DNA from: Planctomycetota bacterium
GTDB taxonomy: Bacteria > Planctomycetota > Planctomycetia > Isosphaerales > Isosphaeraceae
Length of the DNA: 6,768 nt
Direction of reading: 5' to 3'
NCBI GenBank assembly: GCA_021777685.1
Contig: JAJYDH010000359.1
Coordinates: 1-6,768 of the forward strand
Positions 1 through 5,852 of this stretch are shown here, piece by piece. Under the pieces are notes generated by a model. The model was not told the DNA's origin and searched no databases. It saw nothing but the letters and a program-made list of their open reading frames with translations. Numbering within the stretch: position 1 is the first letter of the stretch; each line of letters opens with the position of its first letter. The translations under genes were made by a program, and so were the position numbers.

Positions 1-1
1 G

Positions 2-358
2 CGCGAAGAGCAGATGATGTACAAGCAGCAGATGCAGATGATGAAGATGCAGCAGCAGTACATGCAGCAGATGGCCAAGCAGCAGAAGGCCCAGCAGGAG
101 TATTTCAAGAAGAATCCCGCCGCCGCGGCCGCCTTCGCCGCGGCCGCCTCGGCGGACGCCAACGCCGCCGCGGCCCGCCGCAAGAAGCGATCCTTGACGA
201 CGGTCAGGCCCAAGGCCAAGTCGGCGGCGACGGCCAAGGCCGAGCCGAAAGCCGAGACGACCAAGGCCGAGCCGGACGCCGAGACGACCAAGGCCGCGCC
301 GGGCAAGAAACCACTCTCCGCATTGAGGGCCCCGGACGCGCCCGCCGGCTCGAAGTGA
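2..358 (+). CDS. C-terminal part of an unrecognised low-complexity protein (5' end outside window)
   Basis: The reading frame is open from base 2, with no stop before the first ATG at 14, so the gene probably starts to the left of the window; if 14 is the start, the product is 114 residues. Counting from that Met, residues 1 to about 33 are almost entirely Met, Gln, Lys and Tyr, consistent with a helical or coiled-coil segment. Residues about 35-55 are Ala-rich, followed by the basic cluster RRKKR. The tail is Lys/Ala/Glu/Pro/Thr-rich and contains two near-identical 9-residue repeats (KAEPKAETT and KAEPDAETT) plus a third partial copy. There is no catalytic motif, signal peptide or membrane segment in the visible part. 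It looks like a disordered, charged C-terminal tail of a larger protein; Lys/Ala/Pro-rich tails occur in DNA- or RNA-binding and structural proteins, but no function can be assigned. It ends one base before the stop codon of the opposing acyltransferase gene. Confidence 0.6.
   Translation, partial: REEQMMYKQQMQMMKMQQQYMQQMAKQQKAQQEYFKKNPAAAAAFAAAASADANAAAARRKKRSLTTVRPKAKSAATAKAEPKAETTKAEPDAETTKAAPGKKPLSALRAPDAPAGSK
236..301 (+). repeat. 27-bp tandem repeat, about 2.4 copies, inside the left-edge gene
   Basis: Unit 1 covers 236-262 and unit 2 covers 263-289. They differ at only two bases (25/27 identical). A third copy begins at 290 and decays after about four codons. The unit length is a multiple of three, so copy-number change would keep the reading frame. 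It encodes a nine-residue Lys-Ala-Glu-Pro-x-Ala-Glu-Thr-Thr unit. Confidence 0.75.
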
Positions 359-359
359 G

Positions 360-1454
360 TCAGGCCGTGACCGCTTTCGGGCCTTCCTGATCCGTCGCGT
401 CGACGAGCGTGACGAAGCCGTCCGGGTCGATCCTGCCCCGATAACCGATGTCCGACCACTCGGCCCGGCACGGCACGAGAGCCTGAATGCGGCCCTCTGT
501 GTCGGGCCCGAGGGGCTTTCCCTCCTCGTCGACGATCCGGATCGCGACGCCCGGGAGCGGGTGGCCGATCGTGCCCGGCTTGTGGCCGACCTGGTGGAGC
601 GGGACCTTGGGCTCGACCACGTCGGCGGTCGAGGCGGTCAGGGGCCCGAGCGAGGGATGGTCGAAATGGGGTCGCTCAGGGTCGATCGTCTCGGGGCGCG
701 CGGGGGGCCTGGCCAGGGCCGATCTCGCGGTGACCCCCGCGACGAGCACCGCCTGCCGGGCGGCGAAGGCCGTCACGGGCGGCCCGATCGCGGGCCCGAA
801 CGACACGACGACCGTGCGACGCAAACCCTTGGGCCACTTGGTGAAGAATCGCCCGCCCGAGAAGCTCGTCACGCTCCCCCAGACGTTGTCGAGGTAGACC
901 GGGATCACGGCGACTTGCTCGCGCCCGGCGAGGATCAACTCCAGCCCCCGGTGGAACGGGGCGGTCATCCCCGTCCTCGTGAGCTGTGCCTCGGGGAAGA
1001 TCGCCAGGAATCCCCCGTCGTCGAGCACCTTCCGGCAAGTCTCGATGGCCGCCCGCTGGGCCTTGGGGCCGGAGTACGGGACCGAGATCAGGCCGCAGCG
1101 CCGGGCCAGGAAGCCGACCACCGGCCAGCCGAAGACGTTCGAATTGACCAGCGCGGTGCCCTTCCGGGGGATGTTCGCCGCCAGGAAGAAGCCGTCGAAC
1201 CAGGAGAGGTGATTCGAGACCAGCAGGACCGGCCCGGACTTCGGGATGTTTTCGCGTCCGATCACCCGGAAGTTGTAGCGGACCGACATCACCAGCTTCA
1301 CGAACGGCTGGGCGATCCAGGGCAAGGCCGCGACGAACGCGGCCAGGAGCACGACGATCGCCGCCAGGATCGCACCCGCGACCTCGAAGGGCGCGAGGTG
1401 GATCGAGGCCGGGGCGAAGATCGGGACGAGTGCGGGCCCGGGGGGATGGGTCAT
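360..1454 (-). CDS. PlsC-type (Aas-like) phospholipid acyltransferase with a C-terminal acyl-ACP synthetase remnant
   Basis: The product is 364 residues and predicted to transfer an acyl chain to a lysophospholipid or lysophosphatidate at the inner membrane. A hydrophobic helix lies at about residues 25-47. The acyltransferase domain spans about 58-240. It has the catalytic HX4D motif in NHLSWFDG (His82, Asp87), FPEAQLTRTG at 153-162 (Glu155; Ala replaces the usual Gly), and IPVYLDNVWGS at 184-194, followed by SFSGGRFF. These are the signatures of the acyltransferase half of Aas (2-acyl-GPE acyltransferase/acyl-ACP synthetase) rather than of stand-alone PlsC. Residues about 278-352 resemble an internal piece of the AMP-binding half of Aas (QVGHKPGTIGHPLPGV at 288-303, then IVDEEGKPL, and a DIGY...DPDGF segment). 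The ATP-binding P-loop region and the C-terminal catalytic lysine region are absent, so only acyl transfer is expected. The ATG at 1454 is chosen because it overlaps the upstream gene's stop as ATGA, suggesting translational coupling. The same frame stays open to 2348, but that part is a shadow of the phosphoesterase gene. Confidence is high for the acyltransferase domain, moderate for the substrate. Confidence 0.88.
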   Translation of the reverse strand: MTHPPGPALVPIFAPASIHLAPFEVAGAILAAIVVLLAAFVAALPWIAQPFVKLVMSVRYNFRVIGRENIPKSGPVLLVSNHLSWFDGFFLAANIPRKGTALVNSNVFGWPVVGFLARRCGLISVPYSGPKAQRAAIETCRKVLDDGGFLAIFPEAQLTRTGMTAPFHRGLELILAGREQVAVIPVYLDNVWGSVTSFSGGRFFTKWPKGLRRTVVVSFGPAIGPPVTAFAARQAVLVAGVTARSALARPPARPETIDPERPHFDHPSLGPLTASTADVVEPKVPLHQVGHKPGTIGHPLPGVAIRIVDEEGKPLGPDTEGRIQALVPCRAEWSDIGYRGRIDPDGFVTLVDATDQEGPKAVTA

Positions 1455-2218
1455 GGCTCGGGTTCGGCTCGCGGGTTGGAGGGCGTGGGATGCTCGATGG
1501 CATCCCCATCGGGATCGCGGTGCGTCCGGTGGAGCCGGCCGTGCCTGTAAATCTCGCGGAACATCTCCTTGGCACGATCGGGCAGGGGGGAGGATTCCAG
1601 GCGGGAGATCGTCTCCTCGACCGGGTAGGCGACCCGCTTCAGCTCGATCTTGGTGCCGTCGATCACGGCATAGGCGGCGCGCGGGTCGCCGTCGCGAGGG
1701 TTGCCCACGCTCCCCGGGTTGACGACCACGGCCGGGCCGGCGCGGAGGTTGAATTGCAGGTGCGAGTGCCCGACGCAGACGATGTCGGCCTCGCAGTCGT
1801 GGAGCCGCTTGGCCCAGGTCTCCGGGTCGCGCATCAGGTACTCGTCGAGCGGGTCCCGGGGCGTCCCGTGGACCAGGAGGAACCGCTTGCCGCCGACCGT
1901 GAACCGCGAGGTCAGCGGCAATTGCAGGAGGTAGCGGCGCTCCTCGGGCCCGAGCGCCTCCCAGACCAGCGGCCGGGTGACGCGGGTCAGGTAGCGATAG
2001 CCCACCTCGCCGAGCACCGAGACACCTTGCGCGACGCCATGGTCGTGGTTGCCCCGGATCGCGTATTTCGCGTGCTCCATCGCCCAGCGGACGCACTCCA
2101 GCGGGCTGGGGCCGTAGTCGACCAGGTCGCCGAGGCAGACGGCGATGTCGTGCGGCTCGTCGATCGCCGCCAGCGCGGGCCAGTTGGCGTGGATATCGGA
2201 AACGACGAGGATACGCAT
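1451..2218 (-). CDS. Calcineurin-like metallophosphoesterase (YfcE/MJ0936-like)
   Basis: The product is a 255-residue cytoplasmic protein with the complete metal-binding set of the calcineurin-like phosphoesterase fold: SDIHAN (Asp8, His10), GDLVDYGP (Asp31), GNHDH (Asn57, His58), LVHGTP (His117) and GHSH (His151, His153), followed by NPGSVGNPRDGD at 167-178. This order, the short length and the NPGSVG motif match the YfcE/MJ0936 group of dinuclear-metal phosphodiesterases, whose physiological substrates are mostly unknown. The last ~25 residues (Arg, His, Pro and Glu rich) look like an unstructured extension. The start at 2218 is supported by a purine-rich AAGGGGA a few bases upstream and by the N-terminus MRILVVSDIH, where the family normally begins. 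It lies 20 bp after asnB and overlaps the acyltransferase start by four bases, so it is the middle gene of a three-gene operon. The substrate cannot be read from sequence. Confidence 0.92.
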   Translation of the reverse strand: MRILVVSDIHANWPALAAIDEPHDIAVCLGDLVDYGPSPLECVRWAMEHAKYAIRGNHDHGVAQGVSVLGEVGYRYLTRVTRPLVWEALGPEERRYLLQLPLTSRFTVGGKRFLLVHGTPRDPLDEYLMRDPETWAKRLHDCEADIVCVGHSHLQFNLRAGPAVVVNPGSVGNPRDGDPRAAYAVIDGTKIELKRVAYPVEETISRLESSPLPDRAKEMFREIYRHGRLHRTHRDPDGDAIEHPTPSNPRAEPEP

Positions 2219-2238
2219 CCGGTCCCCTTCGGTCGAGA

Positions 2239-4110
2239 TCAGCCCGGCCAGCGGTCGAACCAGAGCTGGAACATGAGCAGGGTCCAGAGCGGCTTGCGGT
2301 GGTCGCGGGCCCCGGCCAGGTGCTCGCCGATCCGGCGGGCCACCTCATCCGGGCGGAAAAGTCCCTGTTTCCTCAATCGGTCGGGGGCGAGCAGCGAGTG
2401 CATCAGGGGGGCCAGCGGCCCTCGGAGCCAGCGGGCGACCGGGATGCCGAAACCCTTCTTGGGCCGCTCCAGGATCGAGGCCGGCAGGCGAGGCGCCGCG
2501 GCCCTCTTGAGCAGCCTCTTGGTCTGCCCTCGCCCATACTTATAGGACGACGGCAAAAGCTGGATCGCGTCGACCAGCCGGGCGTCGAGGAACGGCGCGC
2601 GGACTTCCAGCCCGCAGGCCATGCTCGCACGGTCGACCTTCGTGAGGATATCCTCGGGGAGATAGGTATCCTGGTAGAGCCGGAGCGACCGCGTCAACGG
2701 GTCGGAGCCGACCGCCAACGCCGAGGCCCGGGCCAGGTGCTCTCCTTCGACGTCGATGTTCCCGTCGACCAGCAATCGGCCGATCTCGGGCCCGGAGAAC
2801 GACCCCAGCCAGCGCTGGTGGGCCAGGGCCGAAGGCTCGCTCGCCCCCCGGAGGAACTGCTTGAGCTTGAAATCGAGGCTGATGTTGCCGTGGTCGACCG
2901 GCAGCATCCCCACCGCCGAACCGGCCAACGCCCGCGCGGCCTTCGGGAGCCGCCGGTAGACCTCGGATGCCCGCTCGGCCCGGAAGGTGGGATAACCCGC
3001 CAGAAGCTCGTCGGCGCCGTCGCCGCCCAGGGCGACCGTGACGTGCTCGCGGGCGAAGCGGCTGAGGAGGTGGGTCGGCAGGACCGAGGCGTCGCCAAAC
3101 GGCTCGTCGAGCCATCCGGCGGCCTCGGGCAGCAGCTCCATCACCGAGTCGGCGGAGAACGTCCGCTCGTGATGGTCGGTCCCCAGGTGCCGGGCCACGG
3201 CCCGGGCGTGACCGGACTCGTCGAAGCTCGGGTCTTCGAACCCGATCGAGAACGTCCGGATGTGGCTCGCCGGCTCCAGCTCGGCCAGCGCCGCCGCGAC
3301 GCTCGACGAGTCGACCCCGCCCGAGAGGAACACGCCGAGCGGGACGTCCGACCGCCGGTGCCGGCCGACGGCCGCCCGGAATTCGTCCCAGAACCGGGCC
3401 GACTGCTCCTCGAACGGGAGACCCTCGGCGTCGGGCTCGGGCGAGGACCAGTAGCGGGAGACGGTCGAGACCCCGCCTTCGCGGACGAGCAGATGCGCCG
3501 GGGGGAGCTTCCTCATCCCCTCCCAGATCGAGTGCGGGGCGGGGATGTATTCGTAAAAGAGGTAACGAGACAGCCCGGCCGGGTCGAGCCGCCTGGCGAC
3601 GCCGGGATGGGCCAGGAGCGCCTTCGGCTCGGAGCCGAAGACGAGCGAACCGCCCGGGGTCTCGGCGTAAAACAGGGGCTTCTGGCCCATCCGGTCGCGG
3701 GCCAGGACAAGGCGGGAGCGGCGGACGTCCCAGATCGCCAGGGCGAACATGCCGTTGAGGTGACGGACGAACTCGGGCCCGTGCTCCTCGTACAGGTGCA
3801 CCAGACTCTCGGTGTCGCAATCGGTCCGGAAGACGTGCCCGCGGGCGAGGAGCCCGGCCCTCAGCTCGGGGTCGTTATAGATCTCGCCGTTGAACGTCAC
3901 CCAGACCGAGCCGTCCTCGTTGGACATCGGCTGGGCGCCGCCGTCGACGTCGATGATCGAGAGCCGGCGATGCCCGAGGCCCGCCGGCCCCTCGATGAAC
4001 TCCCCTTCCCCGTCCGGCCCTCGATGGGCGAGGGTCCCCGTCATCCGGGCGAGCACGCCCCGATCGGCGGCCTCGCCGTCGCGATTCACGAACCCGGCGA
4101 TGCCACACAT
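2239..4110 (-). CDS. asnB: Asparagine synthetase, glutamine-hydrolysing (AsnB family)
   Basis: The product is 623 residues, within the usual size of bacterial AsnB/AsnO enzymes. It should use glutamine as ammonia donor and ATP to amidate aspartate in the cytoplasm. The N-terminal class II glutaminase domain (about 2-215) starts with the nucleophile Cys2 in MCGIAGF, exposed after Met removal. It contains HRGPDG (29-34), FNGEIYN (73-79), a CDTE segment (98-101, Ser more usual at the first position) and LARDRMGQKPLFY (136-148). The synthetase domain has the PP-loop SGGVDSS (263-269), FSIGFED (287-293), DEPFGD (335-340) and LGGDGADELLAGY (361-373). Towards the end are DILTKVDRASM and RAPFLD, then RPKKGFGIPVARW. 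All catalytic signatures look intact. The start at 4110 is fixed by Cys2. No clear Shine-Dalgarno or full promoter is visible just upstream. It is the first gene of the operon with the phosphoesterase and acyltransferase. Members of this family also amidate other acceptors in polysaccharide or peptide clusters, so true asparagine synthesis is likely but not proven. Confidence 0.93.
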   Translation of the reverse strand: MCGIAGFVNRDGEAADRGVLARMTGTLAHRGPDGEGEFIEGPAGLGHRRLSIIDVDGGAQPMSNEDGSVWVTFNGEIYNDPELRAGLLARGHVFRTDCDTESLVHLYEEHGPEFVRHLNGMFALAIWDVRRSRLVLARDRMGQKPLFYAETPGGSLVFGSEPKALLAHPGVARRLDPAGLSRYLFYEYIPAPHSIWEGMRKLPPAHLLVREGGVSTVSRYWSSPEPDAEGLPFEEQSARFWDEFRAAVGRHRRSDVPLGVFLSGGVDSSSVAAALAELEPASHIRTFSIGFEDPSFDESGHARAVARHLGTDHHERTFSADSVMELLPEAAGWLDEPFGDASVLPTHLLSRFAREHVTVALGGDGADELLAGYPTFRAERASEVYRRLPKAARALAGSAVGMLPVDHGNISLDFKLKQFLRGASEPSALAHQRWLGSFSGPEIGRLLVDGNIDVEGEHLARASALAVGSDPLTRSLRLYQDTYLPEDILTKVDRASMACGLEVRAPFLDARLVDAIQLLPSSYKYGRGQTKRLLKRAAAPRLPASILERPKKGFGIPVARWLRGPLAPLMHSLLAPDRLRKQGLFRPDEVARRIGEHLAGARDHRKPLWTLLMFQLWFDRWPG

Positions 4111-4174
4111 GGAAAGTTGTCGACGCCCCCGAGATCTCCGCCCGTCTCGATCCGATGGAATTCAGGTTATCCGA

Positions 4175-4190
4175 TCGCCCGTCGGGGCGA
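4175..4190 (-). terminator. Second small hairpin between the DUF1080 gene and asnB
   Basis: A 6-bp stem (TCGCCC at 4175-4180 with GGGCGA at 4185-4190) encloses a 4-base loop, immediately beyond the first hairpin. Two hairpins in tandem in a 115-bp gap suggest a transcription boundary between the DUF1080 gene and asnB, although neither has a T-tract. The rest of the gap (4111-4174) holds only an isolated -10-like GATAAC (minus strand, 4166-4171) with no matching -35. Confidence 0.3.
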
Positions 4191-4192
4191 AA

Positions 4193-4213
4193 GGGCACGC
4201 GGCCCCCGTGCCC
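4193..4213 (-). terminator. Hairpin after the DUF1080 gene, possible terminator
   Basis: A perfect 7-bp G/C-rich stem (GGGCACG at 4193-4199 with CGTGCCC at 4207-4213) encloses a 7-base loop. It starts 12 bases past the DUF1080 stop codon in the direction of transcription. No T-run follows, so it is not a classical intrinsic terminator. It may slow polymerase, protect the 3' end, or be coincidental in GC-rich DNA. Confidence 0.4.
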
Positions 4214-4225
4214 CATCGATCGCGG

Positions 4226-4975
4226 TCAATCGAGCGACTTGATCCGGATGTTGCGGAACTGCACGAGACTCGGGTTGCCGAAATACTTGCCGTCTTTATA
4301 GCCGCCGTGGTGCTGGAGCGCGATCGGCCCCTTCTCGGGGATGCCCGGCAGCTCGGCGTCCTCGATGACCGTGATCCCGTTCAGGACGACCGTCAGCCGG
4401 TCCTTCTTGAGGGTGATCTCGAAGCTGTTCCACTCGCCGACCGGCTTATCGGCCTGATGCCTGGGCGTGACCCCCGCGCGGACGGAGGCGGGCATGTTCG
4501 GGTCGGTCCGGTAGCCGTAGACCTCGCCCGAGCCGATCGGCCAGCACCAGATGTTGACCTGGCTCTTGCCCGTCTTGATGTCGCGGAGGTAAACGCCCGA
4601 GTCGCTGTCCGGCAGGGCCAGCTTCATCTCCTTGCCGTGGATGTCCTTCGCGTGGGTCCCGTCGGGCAGGATGTAGGGGATGTTCGGGTTGATCCAGGGG
4701 GTGTCGGTGATCCGCCAGTCGAGCTTCAGGACGAAGTCGCCGTATTCCTTCTCGGAGACGAGGTTCTTGGACCCCTTCGACTCGCTCCTCGCGTCGTAGT
4801 CGATCACCCCATCGACCACCTTCCAGTGGCCGTTGTCCCCCTCGGGAGCCTTCCAGCCGGCCAGGTCGGTGCCATTGAAGAGGCTGACAAATCCGTCCTC
4901 CGCCCGGGGAGAGGCCCCGGCGAGGGCTATCGCGATGAAGGCGGCCAGGCCGCACCTCCGGAACAAGGTGTGCAT
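4226..4975 (-). CDS. Secreted DUF1080 protein (3-keto-disaccharide hydrolase family)
   Basis: The product is 249 residues. The N-terminus has a basic start (FRR at 5-7), a hydrophobic core at 8-21 and a likely signal-peptidase I site after SPRA (residue 25), so it is predicted to be exported. The mature part is one DUF1080/PF06439 jelly-roll domain. It opens with GFVSLFNGTDLAGW (28-41), then WKVVDGVID (51-59), YGDFVLKLDWRI (78-89), DSGVYLRD (125-132), GEWNSFEITL (180-189), VVLNG (196-200), GPIALQHHGG (216-225) and the closing strand VQFRNIRIKSLD. A stretch of about 30 residues rich in Pro, Asp and Lys (92-122) precedes DSGVYLR. Characterised relatives act on 3-keto sugars, and planctomycetes carry many paralogues, so the substrate is unknown. 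The frame is open upstream to 5146, but the ATG at 4975 is chosen because the signal peptide begins there; no strong Shine-Dalgarno is visible. Confidence 0.9.
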   Translation of the reverse strand: MHTLFRRCGLAAFIAIALAGASPRAEDGFVSLFNGTDLAGWKAPEGDNGHWKVVDGVIDYDARSESKGSKNLVSEKEYGDFVLKLDWRITDTPWINPNIPYILPDGTHAKDIHGKEMKLALPDSDSGVYLRDIKTGKSQVNIWCWPIGSGEVYGYRTDPNMPASVRAGVTPRHQADKPVGEWNSFEITLKKDRLTVVLNGITVIEDAELPGIPEKGPIALQHHGGYKDGKYFGNPSLVQFRNIRIKSLD

Positions 4976-5042
4976 GATCGGTTTCGCTCGCTCGATTGAC
5001 GACGGGATGGCCCTCGGCGTTCGCCTAGGATGCTGACAGGCC

Positions 5043-5071
5043 ACGCTAAACCGGCGAGCCGGCCCCGTCAA
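5043..5071 (-). promoter_or_regulatory. Weak candidate promoter for the DUF1080 gene
   Basis: Read on the minus strand, TTGACG (5066-5071, 5 of 6 to the sigma70 -35) is followed after 17 bp by TAGCGT (5043-5048). The latter keeps only the three most conserved -10 positions. The spacer contains the near-palindrome CCGGCGAGCCGG (5051-5062). The transcript would have a leader of about 60 bases before the ATG at 4975. Planctomycete promoters are poorly defined, so this is only a candidate. Confidence 0.28.
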
Positions 5072-5177
5072 CGCGCTCGTCCAGCCGGCAAGGACGACAC
5101 AACCGTCACCAACCGCCACGGATCTCGACGGCCGTATCGGTCGCACCGGCGTACAGTCGGGACAAACGTACGGTGGT

Positions 5178-5187
5178 GTGTCGACAC
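5178..5187. promoter_or_regulatory. 10-bp palindrome over the -35 box, candidate operator
   Basis: GTGTCGACAC is a perfect palindrome that exactly covers the -35 hexamer of the rightward promoter (5181-5186). A dimeric repressor bound here would block that promoter. Short palindromes arise by chance, so the position rather than the length is the argument. No second copy is obvious in this intergenic region. Confidence 0.3.
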
Positions 5188-5209
5188 GGGTTCAGGCCGA
5201 CGTTATGAT
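5181..5209 (+). promoter_or_regulatory. Sigma70-like promoter for the 148-residue hypothetical gene
   Basis: TCGACA (5181-5186, 5 of 6) and TATGAT (5204-5209, 5 of 6) are separated by an optimal 17 bp. This is the best promoter match in the window. Initiation would fall near 5215, giving a leader of about 65 bases to the ATG at 5280. It also argues against a GTG start at 5178, which would lie inside the promoter. Confidence 0.6.
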
Positions 5210-5279
5210 GTTGATGATTGCGAGTCGAGCGGGCGAGAGCCGCCGGACCAATCGTCGTCGACGCCGAGGGGATGTAGCC

Positions 5280-5726
5280 ATGCCGATGGGACCCGCCGAG
5301 ATCGTGGCGAGCCTGAAAGAGCTCTGCGAGGCCAAGGGGCCGAGGCTCACCACGGGCCAGATCGTGGGCTGGATCGACAAGAACGGCGGGTACGACTCGG
5401 ACGCCGAGTTGATCGCCTTCGCCAAGAAGATGAAGGCCCGGCAGTACGCCCGCATGCTCACCTTCGAGGACGAGGAGACCGGCCGGCGGATCAAGCGACT
5501 CTGGAGCTTCCGCGACAGCTCGAACGGCCGCCGGGCCTACGCCGACATCTGCGACATGTCGCCCGAGAGCCGCAAGCAACTGATCCAGAAATACGCCTAC
5601 TTCCAGGACCAGCTCCGATCCGTCCGCCGGGCCATGTCCGACTACTTCGCCGGCCAGCAGTTCTTCGACTTCTACGTCGGAGACCTGGAACAGGCCGAGT
5701 CCACCGCGATCAACGGCAAGAACTGA
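5280..5726 (+). CDS. Conserved-looking hypothetical protein, possible winged-helix N-terminus
   Basis: I do not recognise this 148-residue protein. It has no signal peptide or membrane segment, so it is probably cytoplasmic. Residues 5-60 look like three or four short helices (around 6-18, 24-34, 40-60). They are followed by a charged strand-turn-strand (about 59-77, with a DEETGRR turn), an arrangement compatible with a winged helix-turn-helix; this is inference from pattern only. Residues 95-140 form a helical region rich in Gln, Arg, Phe and Tyr (for example RKQLIQKYAYFQDQLR at 98-113, then QQFFDFY). There is no metal-binding cysteine pair and no catalytic motif. The start at 5280 is chosen because AGGGG (5267-5271) lies 8 bases upstream and because the upstream GTG at 5178 would overlap the promoter; the second ATG at 5286 is a poorer fit. 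Low use of rare codons and even composition argue it is a real gene. trpB follows after 126 bp on the same strand. Confidence 0.8.
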   Translation: MPMGPAEIVASLKELCEAKGPRLTTGQIVGWIDKNGGYDSDAELIAFAKKMKARQYARMLTFEDEETGRRIKRLWSFRDSSNGRRAYADICDMSPESRKQLIQKYAYFQDQLRSVRRAMSDYFAGQQFFDFYVGDLEQAESTAINGKN

Positions 5727-5746
5727 GCCTGGGCCGATCGCTGGTC

Positions 5747-5776
5747 TTGACCGACGGCTCGCGGGGTCGTGAGAAT
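5747..5776 (+). promoter_or_regulatory. Candidate promoter upstream of trpB
   Basis: TTGACC (5747-5752, 5 of 6) and GAGAAT (5771-5776, 4 of 6) are separated by 18 bp, ending 76 bases before the trpB ATG. If used, trpB can be transcribed independently of the hypothetical gene. The -10 match is modest. Confidence 0.3.
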
Positions 5777-5783
5777 GGGAGTC

Positions 5784-5805
5784 CGCCCGGCGAAGGTCCC
5801 GGGCG
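5784..5805 (+). other. Hairpin in the trpB leader
   Basis: A perfect 7-bp stem (CGCCCGG at 5784-5790 with CCGGGCG at 5799-5805) encloses an 8-base loop in the gap between the hypothetical gene and trpB. No T-run follows, and no Trp-codon-rich leader peptide is present (the only in-frame upstream ATG, at 5775, opens a frame without TGG codons). A classical trp attenuator is therefore not supported. It could be a weak terminator of the upstream gene or a leader structure. Confidence 0.3.
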
Positions 5806-5852
5806 TCAGGTTCCGGCCCGCCCGCTCTCGATTCCCGAGGATCGCCGCCGCC

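Noticed and set aside
1455..2348. Upstream extension of the acyltransferase frame, giving a 662-residue product
   Set aside because: The extension translates the phosphoesterase gene and the end of asnB out of frame. The membrane helix and acyltransferase domain begin just after the ATG at 1454, which overlaps the upstream stop.
561..2545. Plus-strand open frames across the acyltransferase and phosphoesterase genes
   Set aside because: The translations are low-complexity Arg/Gly/Asp/Pro strings without domains, and the opposite strand is fully explained by two intact genes.
2299..4242. Very long plus-strand open frame (647 codons) opposite asnB
   Set aside because: It is a shadow of asnB produced by high G+C at third codon positions. 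Its translation is Arg/Gly/Pro/Asp-rich with no motif, while the minus strand has every AsnB signature.
4996..5031. TTGACG and TAGGAT as a plus-strand promoter
   Set aside because: The spacer is 24 bp, far from the 16-18 bp needed, and a much better promoter lies at 5181-5209.
4976..5146. 57-residue N-terminal extension of the DUF1080 protein
   Set aside because: It would place the signal peptide internally; the Met at 4975 is directly followed by a normal signal sequence.
5727..5852. trp attenuator or T-box-like leader before trpB
   Set aside because: There is no Trp-codon cluster, no T-tract terminator and no recognisable T-box element; only a single 7-bp hairpin is present.
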